Part shown: in pieces, positions 45,997 through 55,354 of the stretch
Layout: each line of letters begins with the position of its first letter
How positions within the stretch are numbered: the first letter of the stretch is position 1
Source: Azolla caroliniana
Lineage: Eukaryota > Polypodiophyta
Assembly: GCA_043228905.1 (NCBI GenBank)
Contig: JBHGNT010000015.1
Location: 4,030,001 to 4,094,000, forward strand
DNA: 64,000 nt
Direction of reading: 5' to 3'
Made by a program: the position numbers and the translations under genes
Notes under the pieces: model-generated
Database searches by the model: none
The model's input: only the letters and a program-made list of their open reading frames with translations
Told to the model about the DNA's origin: nothing

Positions 45997-46062
45997 AGAT
46001 GGCAAGACTCGAACCCATGACCTTATGGTATATGGGTCGAGCTCTTAACCATCTCACCATCT
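45997..46062 (-). other. tRNA-like segment inside Gypsy-2 LTR
   Basis: Minus strand: 5' AGATGGT can pair with 3' GCCATCT; D-arm-like GATGGTTAAGAGC; T-arm with GGGTTCGAGTC (B box). 66 nt, shorter than a true tRNA. The same segment recurs at 51232-51297 in the 3' LTR. Confidence 0.6.
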
Positions 46063-46173
46063 ATTGTAATTCATAGAATATTATTTTCATTTATGTTTTA
46101 TTATAAGAAAGTAATGTATATTCCAGATTTGTCTGGAACATTCTAGAAGCTTCAGGATTATTCCTGAGAACAC

Positions 46174-46218
46174 TATAAAAGAAGGCACTAAGCATTATGT
46201 TGAACCAAATTGGTTCAA
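46174..46218 (+). promoter_or_regulatory. Gypsy-2 TATA box and cap-site self-primer
   Basis: TATAAA at 46174-46179 and AAATTGGTTCAA at 46207-46218, 33 nt downstream. The latter is perfectly complementary (12 nt) to TTGAACCAATTT at 46419-46430 just inside the LTR. Confidence 0.65.
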
Positions 46219-46418
46219 CACCAGTCTTAAGCCTCTTAGCCGATTTGTACTTATCTTTCATATAATATAAGAGCTGTTGTCATCATTCTATTTCTCTCTC
46301 TCTCCTCTTCTCACTTCCTCTCTCTCGGGAATCTTACGCAGTCCTGTCTTCATAGTACTAATAGTACTACTCTTCTTAGTACTAATTCCATCTCTGCTTT
46401 AGTACTATTCCTGACAGT

Positions 46419-46430
46419 TTGAACCAATTT
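46419..46430 (+). promoter_or_regulatory. Gypsy-2 primer-binding site (putative self-primed)
   Basis: TTGAACCAATTT, two bases after the LTR end. It lacks the leading TGG expected for tRNA priming and pairs with the element's own RNA 5' end. Confidence 0.6.
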
Positions 46431-46486
46431 TTTCTCTCTAGCCTACTTGTCACTCTCCCTCATCCTCCTACCCTTTTCCCTATACT

Positions 46487-47644
46487 ATGGCTACTGTTAG
46501 CGCCCAAGAATACCAATCCGTTTTCTCCGAGCTACAGTACCTAAAAGAAAAGTTTGTTGCCCTGGAACAAGAAAACCAACGGCTGATAGGGGATCTGCAA
46601 CAAATCGCTCTAGAAAAACAACAAACGCAACAACAACATGGGGAGTTAGCGTTACGGGTACAACAACTCGAAGCAGTGTTGCAACAACAAGGATCCAGTC
46701 CCCAAGGATTTCATAAAGAGCCCAAGATTGGACTTCCTGTGAAATTTGATGGAACGCGTTCGCAATTCCGGGGATTCCTTAATCAGGTACGCTTAGTCAT
46801 CCAGATGCATCCTTCCCGATATCCCACTGATGCATCTCGAGTCGGCCTAATAGGCACGCTACTTAGCGGCTCAGCCTTGGCATGGTTTGCTCCGCTTCTA
46901 GAAAAACAATCACCCTTACTTAATAACTTTGAAGATTTTATTGGTGAGTTTAAAGCCTGCTTTGGAGACACCGACAGCATCAGGACGGCGATCAACAAGA
47001 TCCGGCGATTGCGTCAAGGCGATCGTCCAGCCTCTGCCTACGCGGCGGATTTCCGCCTACTTGCTTCAGATATACCCTGGGATGATCAAGCACTAATGGA
47101 GCAGTTTCGCTATGGCTTGCGAAACGATGTCAAAGATCTACTTCTAACTTTCCCCGAAGAACCAAAGTCTCTTACGGAGGCAATCAGTCGAGCAGTTCGA
47201 TGTGACAACCGCCTTTTTGAACGGCGTTCAGAACGTCAATTACAGATACCACGCTCTAGGCCAGAGCCCACCTACGCCGCAGTCGCGGCTAAACCGTTTG
47301 CACGAGACACACCTCAAGCAAATACTTCGACACCGATGGAGATTGATACCATGCGTCGACGCGGCCCGTTATCGGAAGAAGAAAAGCAACGACGACGTGC
47401 CAATCGATTATGTCTTTATTGCGGTGGACCAGGACATATCGCCATCAATTGTCCCCATAGGCCAAGAAGACAGGTAAATCAAATCGTCGCCTGTACTAAA
47501 CCCGAGTCAATTCTTCCCTTTGGAGTGTCTGATAGTATTAATAGTACTAATAGAGTGTCAGATAGTATTCATAGTACTAATAGCCCAAGTATCTCAAATA
47601 AATTTGAAATTCTTAGTCAATTAGATGAAGAGTTAAACGATTGA
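46487..47644 (+). CDS. Gypsy-2 gag
   Basis: 385 residues from ATG 46487 (MATVSAQEYQSVF). N-terminal Gln-rich coiled coil (about 15-75: LKEKFVALEQENQRLIGDL), retrotransposon gag core (about 85-230: RYPTDASRVGLIGTLL, FGDTDSIRTAINKIRRL), CCHC knuckle CLYCGGPGHIAINC (about 305), and a Ser/Asn-rich tail in which NSTN-type residues repeat. It forms the virus-like particle coat and binds RNA. It ends GAG TTA AAC GAT TGA, overlapping pol. Confidence 0.93.
   Translation: MATVSAQEYQSVFSELQYLKEKFVALEQENQRLIGDLQQIALEKQQTQQQHGELALRVQQLEAVLQQQGSSPQGFHKEPKIGLPVKFDGTRSQFRGFLNQVRLVIQMHPSRYPTDASRVGLIGTLLSGSALAWFAPLLEKQSPLLNNFEDFIGEFKACFGDTDSIRTAINKIRRLRQGDRPASAYAADFRLLASDIPWDDQALMEQFRYGLRNDVKDLLLTFPEEPKSLTEAISRAVRCDNRLFERRSERQLQIPRSRPEPTYAAVAAKPFARDTPQANTSTPMEIDTMRRRGPLSEEEKQRRRANRLCLYCGGPGHIAINCPHRPRRQVNQIVACTKPESILPFGVSDSINSTNRVSDSIHSTNSPSISNKFEILSQLDEELND
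47632..47638 (+). promoter_or_regulatory. -1 ribosomal frameshift slippery site (putative)
   Basis: G_TTA_AAC in the gag frame. The pol frame is open only from 47629 (TGA at 47626-47628), and gag stops at 47642-47644, so the shift has to occur within this short window. The same heptamer stands at this place in Gypsy-1. Confidence 0.65.
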
Positions 47645-50600
47645 GTCCAGCCAAAATAGGAGCCATTTGGTTGGACAGCAGCCCTAGATCTGTACAGCCC
47701 ATTAGTGGTTCCATTCCTTCCAAGCAAGTTAGCAATGTGTTCCTAGCCCAAGTCATTGTTAGTACTAAAAGTACTCCCCCAGTACCCGTTCTAGCACTTT
47801 TAGATTCCGGAGCTAATTCTTGTTTCATGGATCGAAATTTTGCCCAAGCTTCTCAGATATCCTTAAGAAAACTTCCTTGTCCCGCATCTGTAGTGGTCAT
47901 TGATGGTCGTCCCATTGCTTCCGGGAATATTGTAGAAGAATCAGAACCCATTCAAGTTGTCCTAGGTAGTTTTGTGTGTATAATATCATTTAATATAATT
48001 AGTAGTCCAGAGCATCCCATTGTCCTAGGATTACCTTGGCTTGAGTTACATAATCCAGCCATAGATTGGAGAACAAGAGAAGTCCGATATCGACCACCCC
48101 AAGAATCAACTCGCCGAGTTTCGACCATTTCACTCCATCAACTACGCGAAGAAGGACCCAAGGAGGCAATGTTCCTATTTTCCATATCAGTACATCCTTC
48201 CAGCACTATTAAGAAGGACTCCTCAGTACAACTTCCGGCAAAATATCATCCTTATGCCGATGTATTTGACAAGGTAAAAGCCGGTACCCTTCCTCATCAC
48301 CGTCCCTATGACTGTCCCATCGATTTACAACCAGGAACCGAGCCACCATGGGGACCAATTTACAACCTGTCACCCACCGAGTTAGAAGTCCTTCGAGCCT
48401 ACATAGAGGAGAACTTGGCAAGCGGGTTCATCCATCATTCGAAATCTCCGGCCGGTGCACCCATCTTCTTTGTCAAGAAGAAAGATGGCTCACTTCGTCT
48501 TGTCGTTGATTACCGCGGATTAAATAAAGTCACCATCCGGAATAGGTATGCACTTCCTCTTATATCAAGTCTTTTAGAGCGAGTTAATGGTGCCAAGTTT
48601 TTTACTAAAATCGACCTACGCGGAGCGTATAATCTCGTGCGGATCCGACCGGGAGATGAGTGGAAGACCGCTTTTCGCACGCGGTATGGGCATTTTGAGT
48701 ATACTGTTATGCCGTTTGGCCTAACCAATGCACCCGCAGTCTTCCAACACATGGCAAATGATATATTCAGAGACCTCTTGGATATCTGTTTGATCATTTA
48801 TCTGGATGATCTGTTGATTTATTCGAAGACCCAGGAAGAGCACGACTCTCATGTACTATTAGTACTAAAGCGACTCCGCGAGAATGGTCTTTATGCCAAG
48901 CTAGAAAAATGTAGCTTCGACTGCAAGCAAGTGGAATTTCTAGGCTACGTCATCTCCTCAAAGGGCATCGCCATGGATCCAGCTAAGATCCAAACTGTAC
49001 TAGAGTGGCAAATTCCACGGTCGGTACGAGATGTACAATGTTTTCTAGGTTTTGCTAACTTCTACCGTAAGTTTATACAGGATTACTCGAAGATTATTTT
49101 ACCTCTCACACAACTTACGAAGAAGGGCCAAGCATTTCTTTGGTCCATTGAAGCAGATATGGCTTTTCGGCATCTTAAGAAAGCCTTTACATCAGCACCG
49201 ATTCTAGCTCATGTGGATACAAGCAAACCATTCATCATGGAGGCCGACGCATCAGATTTCGCCCTCGGTAGCATCCTTTCTCAACAAGGTGATAAAGAAG
49301 AGTTGCATCCGGTGGCTTTCCATTCGCGCAAATTCGATGTCGCAGAAATCAACTACGAAATACATGACAAGGAGTTATTAGCCATCGTGGATTCATTTGT
49401 ACAATGGCGGCATTTCTTAGAGGGCTCTCCACATCAGGTCATTGTCTTCAGCGATCATAAAAATCTTGCTTATTTTCAGAACGCTCGCGTACTAAATCGA
49501 CGGCAAGCTCGGTGGGCGCAATTCCTCACGCGTTTCGACTTCAAAATCACATATCGACCGGGGAAGCAGCAAGGAAAAGCAGATGCACTATCACGACGTT
49601 CATATCTTGCACCTCGTCCTGGTGAAGCAACATTTGATAATCAAAAGCAAGTAATCTTGGGACCAACACGATTGCACACGACGCGGATTTTTCACACCCC
49701 GATGGATTCACGGATTACCGATGACATACGTGCAACCTTGAAGACGGATAGTTTTGCTCAAGACATCCTGGCGCACATTGATACTTCTCGGGCATCCTGT
49801 TCTCAGTCTCAACAACCAGGTATTGACTACCGACAATTCGAATATCATGATGGTTTGTTATTCTTTAAAAAGCGCGTATATGTCCCCGATTGCTCCTGTC
49901 GCCTTCAAATTGTCCAACATTGTCACGACACCCATACGGCGGGACATTTCGGTAGTACTAAGACGTTGGAGCTAGTGCAGCGATCTTTTTGGTGGCCCCA
50001 CATGCGCCGTTTTATCGACGACTACGTTCGGACCTGTGATGCTTGCTGCCGAGCAAAGATGCCACGACACCATCCATATGGCTTGTTGGAACCTTTACCA
50101 ATTCCAAGTAAGCCATGGCAGTCTATTTGTCTTGATTTTATCACAGATCTGCCGGTCTCGAAAGGGTTCGATGCTATCCTAACCGTCGTCGATCGATATA
50201 CGAAGATGGCACATTTTGTGCCATGTACTAAAGCCATCACTAGCGAGGAAACCGCCGCTCTTGTTATGCGTGAGGTTTTTCGGCATCATGGCCTCCCAGA
50301 CAGTATTATCAGTGACCGAGGCCCGCAATTTGTCTCCAAATTTTGGCAGCATCTCTTCAAGATGCTCAAGGTCTCCTGCAACCTCTCCTCCGGCTACCAT
50401 CCTCAGACCGACGGACAGGCGGAACGAACAAACCAAACGCTGGAGCAATATCTCCGGTGTTTCCTGAGTTATCAACAGGACGATTGGGCCGAGATTCTCC
50501 ACTTTGCGGAGTTTGCGTATAATAATGCTATTCACTCCTCGACTCGGGTCTCCCCATTTTTCGCTTATACCGGTTTCCATCCTCGCTGGTCGGTGATCGA

Positions 50601-51213
50601 CGCTCCGGAGCTACCTACCAACCCTCGTGCCGAGGATCATTTGGAGAGGCTACGCAAGATCCAGATGGATCTCTCTACTCACCTTCGTCATGCTCAACAC
50701 ACACAGAAGACTTATGCGGATCGTCATCGGATTCCCTCCTCTTTTGCCATCGGAGATCGAGTATGGCTCTTACGTCGTCACATCAAGACTACTCGACCGT
50801 GCGACAAGTTGGATTATCGACGACTCGGTCCTTTCCGTATTACGGGGAAGATTAATGATGTCACCTTCCGCCTTGATCTCCCTCCGCAGCTTCAGATACA
50901 TCCGGTTTTCCATTGTTCTCTTCTTGAACCTTATAAAGCAAACACCATTCCCGATCGTGTGACACCACCGCCGCCCCCACTGGAGTTGGACGCCGGCCCG
51001 GAGTATGAAGTTGCTGCCATCCTCGATTCCAAACTTGTTCGCAACAAACTCTATTACTTGGTCGATTGGCTCGGTTATAGTCCGAGCGAACGTACTTGGG
51101 AACCCGTCGAGAATGTTGCCAATGCACAAGATCTTCTTGCTGATTTCCACCAAAAGTATCCGGACAAACCCGGTCCGCAAGTAGCGCTGACTCGTTCCAC
51201 TCGTCGTCTTTAA
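47632..51213 (+). CDS. Gypsy-2 pol (protease, RT, RNase H, integrase, chromodomain)
   Basis: About 1,190 residues in the -1 frame with no plausible ATG before the protease, so made as a gag-pol fusion. Residues counted from 47641: protease LALLDSGANSCFMD (54); reverse transcriptase with LVVDYRGLNKVTIRN, PFGLTNAPAVFQHM, IIYLDDLLIYS (386); RNase H EADASDFALGS, HDKELLAIVDSF; integrase HHCC (HDTHTAGHFGSTK..CDACCRAK, about 760) with catalytic LDFITDLP, ISDRGPQF and GYHPQTDGQAERTN; chromodomain YYLVDWLGYSPSERTWEP (about 1140). All catalytic motifs are intact. It ends at TAA directly before the PPT AAGGGGGAGA. Confidence 0.94.
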   Translation, partial: VKRLSPAKIGAIWLDSSPRSVQPISGSIPSKQVSNVFLAQVIVSTKSTPPVPVLALLDSGANSCFMDRNFAQASQISLRKLPCPASVVVIDGRPIASGNIVEESEPIQVVLGSFVCIISFNIISSPEHPIVLGLPWLELHNPAIDWRTREVRYRPPQESTRRVSTISLHQLREEGPKEAMFLFSISVHPSSTIKKDSSVQLPAKYHPYADVFDKVKAGTLPHHRPYDCPIDLQPGTEPPWGPIYNLSPTELEVLRAYIEENLASGFIHHSKSPAGAPIFFVKKKDGSLRLVVDYRGLNKVTIRNRYALPLISSLLERVNGAKFFTKIDLRGAYNLVRIRPGDEWKTAFRTRYGHFEYTVMPFGLTNAPAVFQHMANDIFRDLLDICLIIYLDDLLIYSKTQEEHDSHVLLVLKRLRENGLYAKLEKCSFDCKQVEFLGYVISSKGIAMDPAKIQTVLEWQIPRSVRDVQCFLGFANFYRKFIQDYSKIILPLTQLTKKGQAFLWSIEADMAFRHLKKAFTSAPILAHVDTSKPFIMEADASDFALGSILSQQGDKEELHPVAFHSRKFDVAEINYEIHDKELLAIVDSFVQWRHFLEGSPHQVIVFSDHKNLAYFQNARVLNRRQARWAQFLTRFDFKITYRPGKQQGKADALSRRSYLAPRPGEATFDNQKQVILGPTRLHTTRIFHTPMDSRITDDIRATLKTDSFAQDILAHIDTSRASCSQSQQPGIDYRQFEYHDGLLFFKKRVYVPDCSCRLQIVQHCHDTHTAGHFGSTKTLELVQRSFWWPHMRRFIDDYVRTCDACCRAKMPRHHPYGLLEPLPIPSKPWQSICLDFITDLPVSKGFDAILTVVDRYTKMAHFVPCTKAITSEETAALVMREVFRHHGLPDSIISDRGPQFVSKFWQHLFKMLKVSCNLSSGYHPQTDGQAERTNQTLEQYLRCFLSYQQDDWAEILHFAEFAYNNAIHSSTRVSPFFAYTGFHPRWSVIDAPELPTNPRAEDHLERLRKIQMDLSTHLRHAQHTQKTYADRHRIPSSFAIGDRVWLLRRHIKTTRPCDKLDYRRLGPFRITGKINDVTFRLDLPPQLQIHPVFHCSLLEPYKANTIPDRVTPPPPPLELDAGPEYEVAAILDSKLVRNKLYYLVDWLGYSPSERTWEPVENVANAQDLLADFHQKYPDKPGPQVALTRSTRRL

Positions 51214-51224
51214 GGGGGAGATAG

Positions 51225-51651
51225 TGTCATGAGATGGCAAGACTCGAACCCATGACCTTATGGTATATGGGTCGAGCTCTTAACCATCTCACCATCTATT
51301 GTAATTCATAGAATATTATTTTCATTTATGTTTTATTATAAGAAAGTAATGTATATTCCAGATTTGTCTGGAACATTCTAGAAGCTTCAGGATTATTCCT
51401 GAGAACACTATAAAAGAAGGCACTAAGCATTATGTTGAACCAAATTGGTTCAACACCAGTCTTAAGCCTCTTAGCCGATTTGTACTTATCTTTCATATAA
51501 TATAAGAGTTGTTGTCATCATTCTATTTCTCTCTCTCTCCTCTTCTCACTTCCTCTCTCTCGGGAATCTTACGCAGTCCTGTCTTCTTAGTACTAATAGT
51601 ACTACTCTTCTTAGTACTAATTCCATCTCTGCTTTAGTACTATTCCTGACA
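51225..51651 (+). repeat. Gypsy-2 3' LTR
   Basis: Near-identical to 45990-46416; preceded by TAAGGGGGAGATAG. Confidence 0.93.
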
Positions 51652-51658
51652 GTACCCA

Positions 51659-52067
51659 CTCAGAGAAAGGAAAGCACCGACTACATATGTCAGTCAATAC
51701 ATTCTCTTGACTGATGACGGTGAACCAGAGTGCTGTGAAGAAGCCATTGCCGACGAGAGCAGTGAAAAATGGCTGAACGCGATGCAAGAGGAGATGGAAT
51801 CCTTGCACGCAAATTACACCTACGACCTAGTAGAGCTGCCGAAAGGTAAGAGAGCACTCAGGAATAAATGGGTCTACAAGGTGAAGACTGGAGAAGTCAA
51901 CACCGAGCCCAGGTATAAAGCCCGCATAGTGGTGAAGGGTTTCCAACAGAGGAAGGGCGTCGACTTTGACGAAATATTCGCACCAGTCATAAAGATGACA
52001 TCCATACGAACTGTTCTGAGCATAGCGACCAACATGGATCTGGAGATCGAACAGTTGGATGTCAAAA
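51659..52067 (+). pseudogene. Copia-3 gag-pol, middle part (start of reverse transcriptase)
   Basis: Continues the Copia-3 frame after Gypsy-2: LTDDGEPECCEEAI, LPKGKRALRNKWVYKV, PRYKARIVVKGFQQRKGVDF, IFAPVIKMTSIRTVLSIA, EQLDVK. It stops exactly where the DNA transposon enters, after GTC AAA A; the next codons ACC GCA TTT continue at 59750. Confidence 0.92.
52064..52067. repeat. target duplication AAAA, left copy (right copy 59746-59749)
   Basis: The uninterrupted Copia-3 reading frame (Asp-Val-Lys-Thr-Ala-Phe, as in Copia-1 and Copia-2) needs only one AAAA here, so four bases were duplicated. Confidence 0.85.
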
Positions 52068-52104
52068 AACACCGGGTCATTTGGAACAGGTAATATGTCG
52101 CATT
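52068..52104 (+). repeat. left terminal inverted repeat
   Basis: AACACCGGGTCATTTG G AACAGGTAATATGTCG C ATT; 35 of 37 bases match the right end. Confidence 0.95.
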
Positions 52105-52381
52105 ATGAGAACACTACGTCAAAAAAGGGCACAAAAGCACGCAGTTTTCAAAAAGGCACGATGCATGCGTAAAGCTTTTCAGAAAAGGTGGCAAAATATA
52201 TTGAATTTGAACATGACTACCACTTTGAGGCCTCCAAAAATACATCACCAAAATTACAAAATAGTGTACAACATGTCTACCAGTTACAATTATACATATT
52301 CGTGAGTTTACATCCAAAACAAATTTACAAAGTTTCCGATCATGTAGTAAAACAATCCCCAACTTGAACCAAACCAATATA
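52105..52381. other. sub-terminal non-coding region
   Basis: No gene. Contains TCAAAAAAGGG/TCAAAAAGG direct repeats and the sub-terminal motif ACGATGCATGCGTA (52158-52171), likely transposase-binding sites. Confidence 0.5.
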
Positions 52382-55057
52382 TTAAGACATGTCTGATGGA
52401 CTAGAAGAGCATTCTGACGTCTCATCCTCATCATCAGTGGCAATCAAAGCATTATCCTCATCCAATTCCAACCCAACATCTTTGTGGTTATGAGAATTGC
52501 TTTTGGTTATTCTCTGTATTTCGTTTGACACCATGTTTGGGATTTTCTCCTTTATTATCTTGATAGTTGCTTGTCTTAGATGACCTGATTTTGTCAATGA
52601 GAAGTCATATACTAGTATGTCAACACGGTCTAGTGCGAGAGTAGCCGTGCTTGGTATATTCTTTCTTCTTCTCTTTCTGCTTGAACATCCGACATCCTTA
52701 ACCATCTCTAAAGAATACTTTCCTGTAAATGCATCAGGTGAAGTTGTCTGATACCAGTGGACTACTATTGACTTTGTCTGACTATTTTCTTCATCCCTTA
52801 CTAATTCAATAATTTTTGCAATCCAAAATGGATGGCCCAAGGTATCGTCCCCTGCTAATGTTGCAACCAACATTCCCACTTGTAGTTCTTGCAAATTACC
52901 TTGCCATCTTGCCTCAACAGTACGTGACTTTCTTGGTCCCACATAAATATCTCTTTGCAGTGGCCGAACTAAATCATGAAGCTCCATATTATTCGATTGT
53001 TGGTGATGAGTCTGTGATATCGTTGATGTCATCCCAATGTTCCATGTGAATGGGATACGGATTGGCCATAAACCGGCGAATGTAATTATCTAAAATGGTG
53101 CGTTGATGGGTGAAGAAAATCTCCCACCATTCAACATCCTCATCACCGGCATACTTCTTAGTCCGATCAATATTATTTTGTTTCTCTGCTAGACATCTCA
53201 ACCAATATGCCCTTTGTTCATCAATAGTACTATTTGGTGCTACATTTTTACGATCATCATATGGCATTTGTTGTGCACCATGTAGAGGTTCATCTGGGAT
53301 ATGAAGAAGGAGCCTACAACCTTCTTGGGGCTCCCATTGTGCACTAGATGAGTATTGTTTCGCAAACAACACCGTCATCTTGAGGTGGGCCGATCTTTGT
53401 TTTATGAGGAAGACATGGTTGAAACTTATATTATTAAGAGGTGCAAGCACCCTACCTTTAGTCCCGTCACTATCCATGCAGAAACGTTTGAAGTCGTATA
53501 CTTCTTCCAAGTGTTGTACTTCAGGCTTTGGTGTATATGATTCACTAATCAATTTGGATAGCGTGGGAAGTGTGAAAGCATTACAGCGAGCAAGTTTCTT
53601 TGAGAACCTACTGAACATTTGATCTATGTGATCATGGGTATGACCAACCAACAAGAAGTTAACCTTTATCTTTTAAAATATGCCCCTCTCTACTAGCATG
53701 CTTAGATAGCCGAAGACAGTTGAGTTCTTATTCTCTCTTGCTGTGTTGTCTAGTTGCACATATAGAACTGGCGGGAGTATACCTGACCATGATTGCAATA
53801 CCCTGTGCATGACAGTGACAGTAAGATTAGTGTCGTTGTGGATATTGGGATAAGTTAAGAACACTTGCGGTGTTATAGTTTGACAATATGTCAAACAACC
53901 CACTAGATGCATTTGCACTAGACACTCATCTCCAATATCCTTGGGGAGTCTTTGAAAATGCGGCAAACAAGTTTTCTTTTGATCCATGCCATCAATAATC
54001 ATGCACATACACTTTTCGGGAGATTGAAACGCTTTTTGTCGGTGATGCATAGCCTTAGTACGTTCCAATGCCTGACTTTCACGATGTTCTTTTAACAGGT
54101 TCTTGTAATACTTGATCTCTACATCTGATTTTCCACCCTTGGCCATACTTTTTAAACTCGCACATATTGAGCAGACTCCCATTCGCACCTTTCGTGGGAT
54201 AACCACGTTATTAAATTGTAACCTCCATAGTCGATTAAAATGCATGTACTGTATGTAAGGCTCAACATCGGAAGACATGTCGTCCTTGTACGATTGGTAA
54301 ACTTCCCTTCGAGTAAAGTTATCTGACAAATTAAGTCTTCCTGTCGTTGGCATAACTTCGCACTGTTTTGAAAAATATACCTCCATCCACCTAATTGCCT
54401 GTTGCCCAATTTGACCCTTACATCCAGAACCATTTTGATCGAACTGTACCCAGGAGCCCTTCAGAAGTCGCTCTTGAACTCGTTGCAGCCGCATATTTCC
54501 AATGCTATGAGTGATTTTAAAAGCTGCTCGACAACACTTGGTAATTAGTCCAAGGAAATATTCAACTTGCGTTGAATTAGGCCCTGCTTTGTGATCCAAT
54601 TTAAGTTGCATATGCGAAAGAAGAAATGTATCTTGCTCTTCCCCATTAAGCGACAAGTATTTTTGTCGTGTTTCACGTAACCTTGACTTTCCATAAGTTG
54701 ATAGACAGAGATTCGCACAACACAATTTGTTCAAGTCGCATAGAAGTTGACGATCAGAACATAAGAAATTATTTATCTCTTTTCACTAACTTGTCGAGGA
54801 ACTCTTTTAAATGCTAGAGGTTTAGTAATGCTATTGTTATCTATCGACGAAGAACCGTCCGCTTGTAAGCTTGCATGAAGAGGGCCATCAACAGGATCAA
54901 TTGAAAACAGAGAATTCGAAGTACTAGGAGCCACACTTTTCTGTTTAAGCCGCGAATGTTTTTTGTGGTCGTACTCTTCTATTGAGAAATACGAGTTGTC
55001 TGACAATGAAAAGGGGGCAATAGAAAAAAGAGATGTTCTACTTGTAGAAGAAGACAT
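52382..55057 (-). pseudogene. putative transposase, DUF7869-like, broken
   Basis: Four open pieces on the minus strand, read from 55057 to 52382. N-terminal piece (54773-55057) is Ser-rich (MSSSTSRTSLFSIAPFS). Then (53673-54734) a Cys cluster LCCANLC, a CSICASL pair, IIDGMDQKKTC, and VQLDNTARENKNSTVFGY. Then (52989-53654) LVGHTHDHIDQMFSRF. The last piece (52382-53032) has a Tudor/BAH-like GDDTLGHPFWIAKI..SIVVHWYQ stretch and an acidic end. The Asp, Asp-Asn and His-x-His-x4-Asp motifs in this order are those I know from DUF7869 proteins, which are thought to be RNase H-fold transposases. Breaks: no good splice sites between pieces 1 and 2; an in-frame TAA and a frameshift between GIF and VGHTH, where the family is continuous; a one-base shift near 53010. 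The copy is dead. Confidence 0.75.
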
Positions 55058-55354
55058 TTGAGGGAGTCTAACTGTATTCTAAAACCTTCTTTTGAGAAAA
55101 TTAAGGAATGCTAAAGCCTAACTATATAACTACCCGAACACTTAGATTAACTATATTATTTTCCGACATTTTTCTAAAAAACAAATAATTAAAAATTATT
55201 TTTTATTTTAAAAGGAATGCTAAAGTCTTCTATATAAGGAGGTTAGAAATTTCATTTTCATTATCACGTGAAAGAATCCATCAAGCTCAGAGCACAGGCC
55301 AATTTTCGAGCACTCAGAAGCACATCGTCGACAGCACTACCTCCGGCACGAATC
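55058..55354. promoter_or_regulatory. shared divergent promoter region
   Basis: About 300 bp between the two genes. GGAATGCTAAAG occurs twice in direct orientation (55105-55116, 55214-55225), each followed within 10 bp by a TATATA-like box (ACTATATAAC about 55121; CTATATAAGG about 55230). The second box suits the plus-strand gene; the first, reading TTATATAG on the minus strand, suits the transposase. Between them is an AT-rich foldback (AATAATTAAAAATTATT). Confidence 0.55.

Larger units (their letters stand above)
45990..46416 (+). repeat. Gypsy-2 5' LTR
   Basis: TGTCATGAGATGG ... ATTCCTGACA; TGTCA/TGACA inverted ends. Starts with an antisense tRNA-like segment, then a TATA box, cap-site palindrome, CT-rich tract and several AGTACTA motifs near the end. 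Confidence 0.93.
45990..51651 (+). mobile_element. Gypsy-2, young complete chromodomain Ty3/gypsy retrotransposon
   Basis: Two 427-bp LTRs (45990-46416, 51225-51651) with only about two visible differences (for example TTCATAG/TTCTTAG and GAGCTG/GAGTTG). The host copia sequence GTACCCA is present on both sides (45982-45988, 51652-51658), with one extra T on the left. Contains intact gag and pol in -1 frames and a C-terminal chromodomain. Likely autonomous. Confidence 0.95.

Noticed and set aside
54734-54800. An intron joining the Ser-rich N-terminal piece to the rest of the transposase
   Set aside because: A GTTAGT donor exists, but the first usable AG lies past the conserved LCCANLC motif, so splicing would remove it. 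A frameshift is more likely.
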